DNA from: Thermoleophilaceae bacterium
GTDB lineage: Bacteria; Actinomycetota; Thermoleophilia; Solirubrobacterales; Thermoleophilaceae
Assembly (NCBI GenBank): GCA_014534235.1
Contig: JACVRW010000018.1
Coordinates: 1 to 39,154 of the forward strand
Length of the DNA stretch: 39,154 bases
Direction of reading: 5' to 3'
In this document: positions 25,232 through 33,687 of the stretch, one piece after another
How positions within the stretch are numbered: position 1 is the first letter of the stretch
How the letters are laid out: the number at the start of each line of letters is the position of its first letter
Notes under the pieces: generated by a model
Seen by the model: the letters and a program-made list of their open reading frames with translations, nothing else
What the model was told of the DNA's origin: nothing
Database searches by the model: none
Position numbers and translations under genes: made by a program

Positions 25232-25879
25232 ATGGCTCAGCTGTCGCTCGGAAACGGCGAACCGAACGACGCCACGCCGTTCCTGCCCGAGCAGCGGAAC
25301 CTCAAGACGCTGCGCGAGGCGGCCGCGGGCTGTAAGGGCTGCCACCTCTGGCGACACGCCACCCAAACCGTGTTCGGCGAGGGTCTCAAGCGCTCGACGG
25401 TGATGTTCGTCGGCGAGCAGCCGGGTGATCAGGAAGACCGGCAAGGCCGCCCGTTCGTGGGGCCGGCCGGTCGAGAGCTGGACCGCGCCCTCGAGGTGGT
25501 CGGCATCTCACGCGAGGACGTCTACATCACGAACGTCGTGAAGCACTTCAAGTTCGAGGAGCGAGGCCGACGCCGGATCCACCAGACGCCCAAGCGGTTC
25601 GAGATCGACGCCTGCCGGCCGTGGCTCGACGAGGAGCTTCGGATCGTGAGCCCGGAGGCCCTTGTGCTGCTCGGAGCCACCGCCGCGAAGGCCCTGCTCG
25701 GAAGCTCCTTCCGCCTGACCCAGCACCGCGGCGAGCTCCTGAACTCGGACATCGCGTCTATCGTGACCGCCACCATCCATCCCTCGGCGATCCTGCGTGC
25801 GGCCGACGAGGAGGCGCGCATCGAGCAGCGCGAATCGTTCGCTGAGGACCTCCGCGTGGTGGCGCAGGCACTCGCGTAG
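25232..25879 (+). CDS. UdgX-type uracil-DNA glycosylase
   Basis: The 215-residue protein is a family 4-like uracil-DNA glycosylase. It has CKGC (Cys34, Cys37) and ACRPWL (Cys128) for an iron-sulfur cluster; the fourth ligand is not obvious. The uracil pocket is GEQPGDQED with FVGPAGR, and the distal motif is TIHPSAIL. After VKHFKFEERG comes RRRIHQTP, which matches the UdgX-specific loop with a His (His117) that forms a covalent bond to the deoxyribose of uracil-containing DNA in mycobacterial UdgX, halting turnover. This makes a suicide-type uracil binder more likely than a normal Udg. It starts at ATG 25232; the AAGGGA just upstream is a weak ribosome site. The neighbouring genes do not suggest a pathway. 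Confidence 0.85.
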   Translation: MAQLSLGNGEPNDATPFLPEQRNLKTLREAAAGCKGCHLWRHATQTVFGEGLKRSTVMFVGEQPGDQEDRQGRPFVGPAGRELDRALEVVGISREDVYITNVVKHFKFEERGRRRIHQTPKRFEIDACRPWLDEELRIVSPEALVLLGATAAKALLGSSFRLTQHRGELLNSDIASIVTATIHPSAILRAADEEARIEQRESFAEDLRVVAQALA

Positions 25880-25904
25880 GCGGGGGCGAATCGCCCGAGT
25901 AACG

Positions 25905-25924
25905 CCCTCCCCAGGGTGGGGTAT
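25905..25924. promoter_or_regulatory. G/C-tract imperfect dyad
   Basis: CCCTCCCC followed by A, then GGGTGGGG and TAT, is an imperfect dyad with the look of GC-tract operators for CsoR/RcnR-type metal sensors in actinobacteria. It lies after udgX and before the broken phosphatidyltransferase gene. No CsoR gene is in the window, so this is only a resemblance. Confidence 0.25.
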
Positions 25925-25931
25925 CCCGCTC

Positions 25932-25952
25932 TTGTCGACCGCCGGTCAACAA
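25932..25952. promoter_or_regulatory. 21-base inverted repeat
   Basis: TTGTCGACCG (25932-25941), one central C, and CGGTCAACAA (25943-25952) have ten-base arms with a single mismatch. An AGGAGA ribosome-site-like string follows at 25957-25962 but no start codon is found at the right distance. This looks like an operator or promoter element left in front of a decayed gene. Confidence 0.45.
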
Positions 25953-26013
25953 CACAGGAGAACGATCCGATCGCCGCGCCGAAAGCCCCGCCGCCGCCGA
26001 TGCAACCCGACGT

Positions 26014-26052
26014 GTTCGACCTTCCGCGGCCATAGGCAGCAAAAGGTCGAAC
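26014..26052. repeat. Ten-base perfect inverted repeat (stem-loop)
   Basis: GTTCGACCTT (26014-26023) and AAGGTCGAAC (26043-26052) are perfect complements separated by 19 bases. It lies in the gap before the interrupted phosphatidyltransferase reading frame. It could be a terminator, an operator or a recombination scar; no further copies were recognised in the window. Confidence 0.5.
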
Positions 26053-26064
26053 GCATCGCGATCT

Positions 26065-26748
26065 GACAGCCGGGCTGACGCTCCCCGCGACAAGCAGTTC
26101 CTCCTCGCGCGCCACGAGGCTCGGGTGCTCGAGTGGATCGCGCGCCGGCTTCCGAGCTGGGTCATGCCGGACCATCTCACCGCCGTGGGCGTCATCGCTG
26201 CCATCGGCATCACCGCCGCCTAGCTTCTCTCGAACGGCGACAAGGCCTGGCTGTGGGCCGCCAGCGCAGTGCTCTTCGTGCACTGGCTCGGCGACTCCCT
26301 CGACGGCACGCTCGCGCGGGTACGCCAGATTGAGCGTCCGATCTACGGCTACTACCTCGACCACCTCGTCGACGCTCTCGCCACCGCCCTGATCGGCCTG
26401 GGCCTCGGCCTCTCGCCATACATGCTCCTCGCGGTGGGCCTCGTCATCGTGATCGTCTACCTGGTCCTCTCGATCAACACGTACCTCGAGACGTACGCCT
26501 TCGGCGTGTTCACCCTCGGATACGGCCGCCTCGGTCCGACCGAGATGCGGATCGTCTTGTTCGGGGTGAACACCCTGCTCGCGCTCGGAGTTGGGCTGGG
26601 CTTCCATGTCGGCGACCTCGGACTGACGATCCTCGACCTGATCGGCCTGGGAGTCGCCGCCGTGATGCTCCTGTCCCTAATCGGCCGAGCCGCACGCAAC
26701 CTGCGTGTGCTGGTGGCGCGGGAGCCGGCCGGACAGCGGCAGGCCTGA
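26065..26748 (+). pseudogene. CDP-alcohol phosphatidyltransferase, interrupted by in-frame TAG
   Basis: The reading frame encodes DKQFLLARHEARVLEWIARR, LPSWVMPDHLTAVGVIAAI and, after TAG at 26221-26223, LLSNGDKAWLWAASAVLFVH followed by the family signature GDSLDGTLARVRQIERPIYG and YYLDHLVDAL, then four to five transmembrane helices to the stop at 26748. The signature holds the metal- and CMP-binding aspartates, so the catalytic half downstream of the TAG is intact and could start at GTG 26269, but the first membrane segment would be lost. No start codon occurs in frame between the previous stop (25900-25902) and the homologous region, so the 5' end is also damaged. Such enzymes join CDP-alcohols to phosphate head groups. 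A recent pseudogene is the simplest reading. Confidence 0.75.
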
Positions 26749-27001
26749 GGACGACGCGGCGGGGCGGCGGGCGCTGCGCGACCGGCGCGATCGCGACGCC
26801 CAACAGGGGCTCGGTGCAAAGCGACGGAACGTGTCGAACCCCGGGCCTGCCGCCCGGCACGCCGGTGCGGTGGTGAGCCGCGAATCGCCGCCGCGTAGGT
26901 GCCGCTCCTCCTCGAATGAGAAGTAACGGCCCGTCGTCGGCCGTGTCGCGCAGCCGGGGGGTAGCAGGCATGCCGGCCCCGTCCGCGGGTACGGAACCAA
27001 G

Positions 27002-27979
27002 ATGCCCGACACCCTCCAGGAACAGCTGACGAAGCACTTGACCGATGTGCACTCGATCGAGGAGCAGGCACTCGAGCAGCTGCGAAAGGCGCCCGACATC
27101 GCGGGAGACGAGGAGCTCTCCCGGGTCTTTCGCGAGCACCTGACCGAGACCGAGCGGCAGGAGCGCCGGGTCCGCGAGCGGCTCGCCGCCCGGGGGGCGG
27201 AACCGTCGAAGCTGAAGGACATCGTCGCCAGGGCGGGAGGCTTCGGGATGGTGCTGTTCGCCCGCTCCCAACCCGACACGCCCGGGAAGCTCACCGCACA
27301 CGCCTTCTCCTACGAGCACCTCGAGCTCGGCGCGTACGACCTGCTGGCGTTGGTGGCCGACCGGGCCGGCGATCCCGAGACCGCCGAAACGGCGCGCTCG
27401 ATCCGTGAGGAGGAGAGCGCTATGGCCGGGCGGCTGGCGGCGAACTTCGACCGGGCGGTCGCTGCCTCGCTTCGAGATGTCGGGCCCGACGACCTCGGCA
27501 AGCAGCTTGAGAGCTACCTCCAGGACGCGCACGCGATCGAGGCCCAGGCGATCCAGCTGCTCGAGCAGGGACCCGCGATCGCGAGCGAGCCGGGGCTCCA
27601 GAAGGCGTTTCTCGAGCACCTAGACGAGACTCGTAGCCAGCAGGCCGCGGTGACCGCCCGCCTCGAGGCGCACGGCGCGTCGCCGTCTCGCTTCAAGGAC
27701 GTGCTGCTCCGCGTCGGAGGTGTGAACCTGGGGGTGTTCTTCGGTGCGCAGCCCGGGGACACGCCCGCCAAGCTCGCCGGCTTCGCGTTCGCCTTCGAGC
27801 ATCTCGAGATCGCCGCCTACGAGCTGCTCCGGCGCGTGGCCCGGCGGGCCGGAGACGAGGAGACGGAGCGCATCGCGGGCCGCATCATCGGTGAGGAGCG
27901 GGCGGCCGCGGCGGCGATCCGGGCGCGGTTCGAGCCGGCCCTCGACGTCGCGTTGCGCGGCGAAGGCGTGACGACCTGA
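27002..27979 (+). CDS. Duplicated ferritin-like (DUF892/YciE) protein
   Basis: The 325-residue protein consists of two homologous halves of about 160 residues. The first has LTDVHSIEEQALEQL and FSYEHLELGAYDLL, the second LQDAHAIEAQAIQLL and FAFEHLEIAAYELL; each half ends with an Arg/Glu-rich EE(E/R)xA segment. The repeated Glu-x(2)-His helices are those of DUF892/YciE-like four-helix ferritin-like domains that bind a di-iron centre and respond to stress. The fusion makes a single chain resembling a dimer. ATG 27002 follows a 253-base non-coding stretch with no clear feature; TACGGA lies six bases before the start but lacks a terminal T. The function is probably iron or oxidative stress related, by analogy only. 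Confidence 0.83.
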   Translation: MPDTLQEQLTKHLTDVHSIEEQALEQLRKAPDIAGDEELSRVFREHLTETERQERRVRERLAARGAEPSKLKDIVARAGGFGMVLFARSQPDTPGKLTAHAFSYEHLELGAYDLLALVADRAGDPETAETARSIREEESAMAGRLAANFDRAVAASLRDVGPDDLGKQLESYLQDAHAIEAQAIQLLEQGPAIASEPGLQKAFLEHLDETRSQQAAVTARLEAHGASPSRFKDVLLRVGGVNLGVFFGAQPGDTPAKLAGFAFAFEHLEIAAYELLRRVARRAGDEETERIAGRIIGEERAAAAAIRARFEPALDVALRGEGVTT

Positions 27980-28031
27980 GAGAGAGGCGCACGCGCAGCG
28001 GCGCGCCGGGGCCGCCGGGATCCTCGAGCCC

Positions 28032-28871
28032 TCAGCCCGTCCGCAGCGCCCGCGAGCGCTCGGCCACCGGCTGGAGGAAGTCGGGCAGCGGACGAACCAG
28101 TCCGCGCCCGGTCTCCCGCTCCCAGATCTGCTCGAGCTGGGCGAGGTGCTCGTCCATCACCTCGTCGATCAACCGAAAGTCGGCCGAGCGGACCGCGGCG
28201 AGCGTGCGCTCGTGGATCTGGATCGTCCAGTCGGGCACGAGCGGTGCGTGCATGGCCATGTCGCGCGCGATCTCGAGCTGCCCCAGGAGCGATCGCATCA
28301 GCGAGACGATGGTGGAGTTGCGCGTGGCGCGCGCCATCGCCAGATGGAACTTGAGATCGAGCTGGAGAAAGAGGTCCTCGTGGCGCAGGAAGTCTTCGCT
28401 CCCGGCCAGCTCGCGCTGGCGGTCGATCGTGCGCGCCATCGCGGCGAAGTCCTCGTCGCTTGCGTGGACCGCGGCGAGCTGGGCCACGCGCGGCTCGAGG
28501 AGCCTGCGCGCCTCGAGCACGCCGGCCACCTCGCTGAAGCGGATCTCCTGGCGGGTGTGGAGGAGCTCGCGCGGCACCACCTCCGAGGCCACGAAGATGC
28601 CGCCGGACTGGCCGCGGCGCACCTCGAGGACCCCAGCCTCGACCAGGACCTTCACCGCCTCCCGCAGCGTCGGGCGGCTGATCCGCATCTGCGCGGCGAG
28701 CTCCCGCTCCGACGGCAGGCGATCTCCGACGTGCAGATCGCCGGACTTGACCTGCTCTGCGATCTGCTCGACGGCCTCCTCGAACGTCCGGCGGGTGGAG
28801 ACTGGCTCGAACGAGCGCACGGCGCCGGCGCGAGTGTACGGCCGGTCGTCGACCATGACCGGCGGCTTCAT
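28032..28871 (-). CDS. GntR-family (FadR-type) transcriptional regulator
   Basis: The 279-residue protein from ATG 28871 has an N-terminal winged helix (FEEAVEQIAEQVKSGDLHVGDRLPSERELAAQMRISRPTLREAVKVLVEAGVLEVRRGQSGGIFVA in order) and a C-terminal FCD ligand domain with the metal-site His/Asp pattern (FHLAMARATRNSTIVSLMRSL). Its ATG overlaps the stop of the dehydrogenase gene by four bases (ATGA), so both are one transcript. FadR-type regulators answer to carboxylic acids, here perhaps an amino or keto acid. It may bind the dyad at 30011-30024 at the head of the operon, but this is inferred. Confidence 0.9.
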   Translation of the reverse strand: MKPPVMVDDRPYTRAGAVRSFEPVSTRRTFEEAVEQIAEQVKSGDLHVGDRLPSERELAAQMRISRPTLREAVKVLVEAGVLEVRRGQSGGIFVASEVVPRELLHTRQEIRFSEVAGVLEARRLLEPRVAQLAAVHASDEDFAAMARTIDRQRELAGSEDFLRHEDLFLQLDLKFHLAMARATRNSTIVSLMRSLLGQLEIARDMAMHAPLVPDWTIQIHERTLAAVRSADFRLIDEVMDEHLAQLEQIWERETGRGLVRPLPDFLQPVAERSRALRTG

Positions 28872-29938
28872 CGCCGCGCAGCCTCGACGCGCTCGAGCGC
28901 CTGCCGCTCGGCCACCTCGAGCGGCGTCGCGCCCTCGGCCTCGGCCGTCTCGATCGCGCGGTCGAGCCTGTCCATTGCCCGGGCGATCAACTCGGCCTCG
29001 TCGTCGCCGCCGTACCACTCCCGCGAGACGTGGATCAGCCCCCCGCAGTTCGCGAGGAAGTCGGGCACGTAGAGTACGCCGCGTCCCGCGAGCACGCGCG
29101 CCACGGCACGGCTCGTAAGCGGGTTGTTCGCCGCGCCGGCCACCACGCTGCAGTCCAGCGACCGCGCGAGCGCCTCGTCGATCAGGCCGCCCGCCGCGCA
29201 CGGGGCCAGCACGTCGAGCTCCATCGCCATGACCGCCTCCGCCGAGGGCGCCACCTCTCCGCCGTGCTCGGAGGCGAGGCGCTTGCCGCGCGCCGGGTCG
29301 AGATCGCAGCCAACGACCTCCGCGCCGGCGTCGACGAGTCTCGTGGCGAGCGCGTAGCCGACCTTCCCGAGCCCCACGACGCCCACCCTCCGGCCGTCGA
29401 GATCGGCCGAGCCCGTTGCGGCGGCGAGGCCGCGCCGCATCGCCTGGAAGACCGATTCGGCCGTGACCGGCGAGGGGTCTCCGAGCCCGCCCCGCTCGAC
29501 CGAGCGGCCGGCCACGAACCGCGCGAACCGCGCGATGTAGTCCATGTCGGCGGTCGTGGTGCCGATGTCCTCGGCGGTGATGTAGGCGCCGCCGAGGCTC
29601 TCGATCACCCTGGCGGCGCCCTCGAGCCGCGCTTCGCGCTGATCGGTCCGCCCGTCGTCGATCATGACGGACTTGCCGCCGCCGAGGTCGAGACCCGCCG
29701 CCGACGCCTTCAGCGTCATCGTCCGGGCGAGCCCCATCACATCGTCGAGCGCCTCGCGCAGACCTCCGGGGTAGCGCTTGAGCCGCATCCCGCCGAGCCC
29801 CGGGCCGAGCACGGTGGAGTGCACCGCGACGATGAAGCGAAGGCCCGTGTCCGGGTCCTGACGGATGAGCACCTGCTCGTGGTCGTCCTCGACCAGGGGC
29901 AGGGTTGAGCTCACCTCACGCCGGGTAGCAATGGTCAT
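28868..29938 (-). CDS. Leu/Val/Phe (Glu-family) amino-acid dehydrogenase
   Basis: The 356-residue enzyme belongs to the Glu/Leu/Phe/Val dehydrogenase family. The N-terminal catalytic domain has GPGLGGMRLKRYPG and LGGGKSVM, with the Lys of the active site, and GGAYITAEDIGTTTADM. The C-terminal Rossmann domain has VGVVGLGKVGYALATRL. Such enzymes reversibly deaminate an amino acid to a 2-keto acid with NAD. Linkage to indolepyruvate oxidoreductase and phenylalanine hydroxylase favours phenylalanine or a branched-chain substrate; sequence alone does not separate them. A TATAAG/TAAGGT box lies upstream of ATG 29938. Followed in overlap by the GntR gene. Confidence 0.9.
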   Translation of the reverse strand: MTIATRREVSSTLPLVEDDHEQVLIRQDPDTGLRFIVAVHSTVLGPGLGGMRLKRYPGGLREALDDVMGLARTMTLKASAAGLDLGGGKSVMIDDGRTDQREARLEGAARVIESLGGAYITAEDIGTTTADMDYIARFARFVAGRSVERGGLGDPSPVTAESVFQAMRRGLAAATGSADLDGRRVGVVGLGKVGYALATRLVDAGAEVVGCDLDPARGKRLASEHGGEVAPSAEAVMAMELDVLAPCAAGGLIDEALARSLDCSVVAGAANNPLTSRAVARVLAGRGVLYVPDFLANCGGLIHVSREWYGGDDEAELIARAMDRLDRAIETAEAEGATPLEVAERQALERVEAARR

Positions 29939-30010
29939 ACGCCTTGACCTTATACCCCAGCGCGCTCGGCATCAACCTGCGGCATTCGCCGCCGTAGATT
30001 GCGTTGCGTG

Positions 30011-30024
30011 TACCACGATTGGTA
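30011..30024. promoter_or_regulatory. Putative operator dyad in the divergent dehydrogenase/IOR region
   Basis: TACCA-CGAT-TGGTA is a perfect five-base inverted repeat lying 73 bases before the dehydrogenase start and 82 bases before the oxidoreductase start. FadR-type GntR proteins often bind TNGT/ACNA-like half-sites, so the adjacent GntR protein is a candidate binder. Confidence 0.4.
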
Positions 30025-30105
30025 AAGTAGGTTTCCCAAATCCGCCTACGGCGGCTGAGATGCCGAATCATTCGAGACAGGTGTAGCGAGGGAGGAGCGA
30101 GCCGG

Positions 30106-33100
30106 ATGACGTCCACCGCCGTACGCCAGCGCGCTGCGCGCCGTCCATCGGCGGGCGTCGACCGACGTCGCGGCGACCACGCGGACGGGCACGAGCGCCT
30201 CCGGCAGCAGGTCACCCTCCAAGACAAGTACCTGCTCGAGGAGGGGCGCATCCTGCTGACGGGCGTCCAGGCTCTGGTCCGGCTGCCGCTCGACCAGCAC
30301 CGGGCCGACCGCCGGCGCGGCCTCCACACGGGTACCATGATCTCGGGCTACCAGGGGTCCCCGCTCGGCGGGCTCGACCTCGAGGTCCAGCGCAACCGCA
30401 GGATCGTCGAGGAGCACCACTTGCGTCACGTGCCGGGCCTCAACGAGGAGCTCGGCGCCACGTCCGCGTGGGGGAGCCAGCTCGCGGCCGACCTACCGGG
30501 CGCGCGCTACGACGGCGTGCTCGCCATGTGGTACGGAAAGTCGCCCGGGCTCGACCGCGCGGCCGACTCCCTGCGTCACGGCAATTTCGTCGGGGTCTCC
30601 CGCACGGGCGGCGCGCTGGCCGTGGTAGGCGACGACCCTAGTTGCAAGTCGTCCACGATCCCGAGCGCCTCCGAGTCCCTGCTCGAGAGCTTTCACATGC
30701 CGGTCTTCTTCCCCGGCAACGTGCAAGAGGTGCTCGACCTAGGGCTGCACGCCTTCGCCTGCTCGCGCGCGTCGGGACTGTGGTCCGGGTTCAAGATCAT
30801 CACGAACGTCGCGGACGCGGTCGGCACCGCGGAGGTCGCGCCCGACCGCGTGAGCCCGGTGCTGCCGGATCTGGGCTACGAGCACAAGCCGAACGGGAAC
30901 CTGCTGGCGCCCGCCTCGCTCGAAATGGAGCGCACCCTGCTCGGGGTGCGCACCGAGCTCGCGCTGGCGTACGCGCGCGAGAACGACGTCAACCGCATCG
31001 AGGGGGCGCGCGACGCGTGGCTCGGGATCGTCGCCCCGGGCAAGGTCTACTACGACCTTCGCCACGCGCTGCGAAGCCTCGGCCTCGACGAACGCACGCT
31101 CCGGCGGGTCGGCGTGCGCATCCTGAAGCTGGGCATGATCTCGCCGCTCGAGCCGCAGATCGTGCACGAGTTCGCCCGTGGGCTGGACGAGATCCTGGTG
31201 GCCGAGGAGAAGGGCCCCTTCGTCGAGACCCGCCTTAAGGAAACGCTCTACGGCGTCAGCTCCGCGCCGCGGATCGTCGGCAAGCGCGACGAGCACGGCG
31301 AGCGGCTCCTGCCGGTGGAGCTCGACCTCGACGCCGACCTGATCGCCCGCGCGGTGGCGGCGCGCCTGCGCTCGCGGGTCGAGCTCGACTCCGTCGAGGC
31401 GCGGCTGCGCCAGCTCGACGAGATCGAAGGCCGGCCGGCGCAGCTGCCGATGGCCCAGCGCACGCCGTTCTTCTGCTCCGGGTGCCCTCACAACACCTCG
31501 ATCAAGGCCCCCGACGGGACGCTGGTCGGCGGGGGGATCGGGTGCCACACGATGGTCTTGCTGAACCCTGAGGGGAAGGGCCAGATCACCGGGATCACGC
31601 AGATGGGCGGCGAGGGTGCGCAGTGGATCGGAATGGCGCCGTTCACCGACGACACGCATCTGGTCCAGAACCTGGGCGACGGGACCTTCCACCACTCCGG
31701 GTCGCTGGCCGTCCGCGCGGCGGTCGCCGCGGGCGTGAACATCACCTACAAGCTGCTCTACAACGAGCACGTCGCGATGACCGGCGGCCAGGCCATCGAG
31801 GGGCAGCTGAGCATCCCCGACCTCACTCGCTGGCTCGAGATCGAGGGCGTCAGGCGGATCATCATCACCACCGAGGACACGAGCCGCTACCGCGGCGTGA
31901 CGCTCGCGGACATCGCCGAGGTCCGCGACCGCAAGGAGCTCCTCGCCTCGCAGCAGGAGCTGGCCCAGCTGGAGGGCGTCACGGTGCTGATCCACGACCA
32001 GGAGTGCGCCGCCGAGCTTCGCCGCAAGCGCAAGCGGGGCAAGGCCCCCGAGCCGGCGGAGCGCGTCTGGATCAACGAGCGCGTCTGCGAGGGCTGCGGC
32101 GACTGCGGCGAGAAGTCGAGCTGCCTATCGGTGATACCGGTCGAGACGGAGTTCGGCCGGAAGACACAGATCCACCAGGCCTCCTGCAACAAGGACTACT
32201 CGTGCCTCGACGGCGACTGCCCGTCGTTCCTCACGGTGATCCCCGGTGAGCGGGCGAAGCACGAGACGCCGGAGCTCGAGGTCGAGCTGCCCGAGCCGGA
32301 GCGGCTCGCGTCGGCCGACGACTTCGCGGTTCGCATGATGGGGATCGGCGGCACCGGCGTGGTGACGGTCAACCAGGTGCTTGGCATGGCCGCGCTGATC
32401 GACGGCCTGCACGTGTCGGGGCTCGATCAGACCGGCCTCTCGCAGAAGGGCGGGCCGGTCGTCTCGGACCTGCGCATCTCACGCGAGCCGATGGCCGCCG
32501 CGAGCAAGACGCCGGCGGGAAGCATCGACCTGTACCTCGGCTTCGACCTGCTCGGCGCCGCGAGCGACAAGAACCTGGTCACCGCCGATCCCGAGCGCAC
32601 GGTCGCGGTGGTCTCCACGCACGCGGTCCCGACCGGCCGCATGGTGGTGGACGTGAACGAGCGCTTCCCGGAGCTGACCGCGCAGCTCGACCGCATCGAC
32701 GCCGTGACCCGCCGGGAGCAGAACGTCTACCTCGACGCGCAGATGCTCTCCGAGCGGCTCTTCGGCGACCACATGATGTCCAACACGGTCGCGCTCGGGG
32801 CGGCGTACCAGCGCGGAATGCTCCCGGTGTCCGCCGAGGCGCTCGAGCAGGCGATCCGCCTGAACGGCGCCGCCGTGGACAGGAACCTCGCCGCGTTCCG
32901 GTGGGGCCGCGCCGTCGTGGCCGCTCCGGACGCGGTCGAGCGCGCCACGCGGCCGCCCGAGGACGTCATCCCGGTGCGTGAGCTGGCGGCGGCGGAGCGA
33001 GAGCTGGTCGACCTAGCCGTCGACGGCGACCGGGGCGAGCTTCGCCGCCTCGCCGAGGTGCGGGTGCCGGAGCTCGTCGCCTACCAGGACGAGGCCTACG

Positions 33101-33687
33101 CGCGCCGCTGGGCTGAGGTCGTCCGCCGCGTCCACGTGTCGGAGCAAGAGCGCACGCCGGGCCACACCGAGCTGGCCGAGGCGGTGGCCCGCCACCTCTT
33201 CAAGCTCATGGCCTACAAGGACGAGTACGAGGTCGCTCGGCTGCACCTCGATGCCGTCGAGCGGGCGAAGCTCCACGCCGAGTTCGGCGACGACGCGAAG
33301 ATTGCCTTCAACCTGCACCCGCCGCTGCTGCGCGCGATGGGACTGAAGCGCAAGCTGAGGCTGGGCGCGTGGTTCGTTCCCGCGTTCCGCTCGCTCTACC
33401 GGATGCGGCGTCTGCGCGGGACGGCTCTCGACCCGTTCGGGCGCGCCGAGGTCCGCCGGGTCGAGCGCGAGCTGATCGGCGAGTACGAGCGGATGGTGGA
33501 CGAGGCGCTCTCGCTGCTCACGCCCGAGACGCACGAGACCGCCGTCGAGCTGCTCTCGCTTCCCGACCTCGTGCGCGGCTACGAGGACATCAAGCTGCGA
33601 AACGTGGCGCTCTACCGCAAGCGTGCGCAAGCGCTCACGAAGCGCCTCCGGGCGGGCAAGCCGGCGCCTCAGATCCTGCCTACCTAG
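30106..33687 (+). CDS. Indolepyruvate:ferredoxin oxidoreductase, fused alpha-beta form
   Basis: This 1193-residue protein fuses the two subunits of arylpyruvate (indolepyruvate) ferredoxin oxidoreductase. The alpha part has the pyrophosphate-binding region GTMISGYQGSPLGGLDLEVQ and the TPP segment around FFCSGCPHNTSIKAPDGTLVGGGIGCHTM and ITQMGGEGAQWIG; a cysteine-rich ferredoxin-like region follows (CEGCGDCGEKSSC...CNKDYSCLDGDC). The beta part begins near residue 735 with MMGIGGTGVVTVNQVLG. It converts arylpyruvates to aryl-CoA with ferredoxin as acceptor, using TPP and Fe-S clusters. It starts at ATG 30106 behind GGGAGGAG. The stop overlaps the convergent lrp stop by eight bases. Confidence 0.92.
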   Translation: MTSTAVRQRAARRPSAGVDRRRGDHADGHERLRQQVTLQDKYLLEEGRILLTGVQALVRLPLDQHRADRRRGLHTGTMISGYQGSPLGGLDLEVQRNRRIVEEHHLRHVPGLNEELGATSAWGSQLAADLPGARYDGVLAMWYGKSPGLDRAADSLRHGNFVGVSRTGGALAVVGDDPSCKSSTIPSASESLLESFHMPVFFPGNVQEVLDLGLHAFACSRASGLWSGFKIITNVADAVGTAEVAPDRVSPVLPDLGYEHKPNGNLLAPASLEMERTLLGVRTELALAYARENDVNRIEGARDAWLGIVAPGKVYYDLRHALRSLGLDERTLRRVGVRILKLGMISPLEPQIVHEFARGLDEILVAEEKGPFVETRLKETLYGVSSAPRIVGKRDEHGERLLPVELDLDADLIARAVAARLRSRVELDSVEARLRQLDEIEGRPAQLPMAQRTPFFCSGCPHNTSIKAPDGTLVGGGIGCHTMVLLNPEGKGQITGITQMGGEGAQWIGMAPFTDDTHLVQNLGDGTFHHSGSLAVRAAVAAGVNITYKLLYNEHVAMTGGQAIEGQLSIPDLTRWLEIEGVRRIIITTEDTSRYRGVTLADIAEVRDRKELLASQQELAQLEGVTVLIHDQECAAELRRKRKRGKAPEPAERVWINERVCEGCGDCGEKSSCLSVIPVETEFGRKTQIHQASCNKDYSCLDGDCPSFLTVIPGERAKHETPELEVELPEPERLASADDFAVRMMGIGGTGVVTVNQVLGMAALIDGLHVSGLDQTGLSQKGGPVVSDLRISREPMAAASKTPAGSIDLYLGFDLLGAASDKNLVTADPERTVAVVSTHAVPTGRMVVDVNERFPELTAQLDRIDAVTRREQNVYLDAQMLSERLFGDHMMSNTVALGAAYQRGMLPVSAEALEQAIRLNGAAVDRNLAAFRWGRAVVAAPDAVERATRPPEDVIPVRELAAAERELVDLAVDGDRGELRRLAEVRVPELVAYQDEAYARRWAEVVRRVHVSEQERTPGHTELAEAVARHLFKLMAYKDEYEVARLHLDAVERAKLHAEFGDDAKIAFNLHPPLLRAMGLKRKLRLGAWFVPAFRSLYRMRRLRGTALDPFGRAEVRRVERELIGEYERMVDEALSLLTPETHETAVELLSLPDLVRGYEDIKLRNVALYRKRAQALTKRLRAGKPAPQILPT

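Noticed and set aside
26749-27001. Possible gene between the phosphatidyltransferase remnant and the ferritin-like gene
   Set aside because: 253 bases with no convincing coding frame, RNA signature or strong dyad.
28146-29072. Plus-strand frames over the GntR and dehydrogenase genes
   Set aside because: They run antisense to clear helix-turn-helix and Rossmann motifs and have no family features.
30739-31995. 418-codon minus-strand frame within the indolepyruvate oxidoreductase
   Set aside because: The plus-strand frame has full catalytic motifs; the antisense one is a composition artefact.
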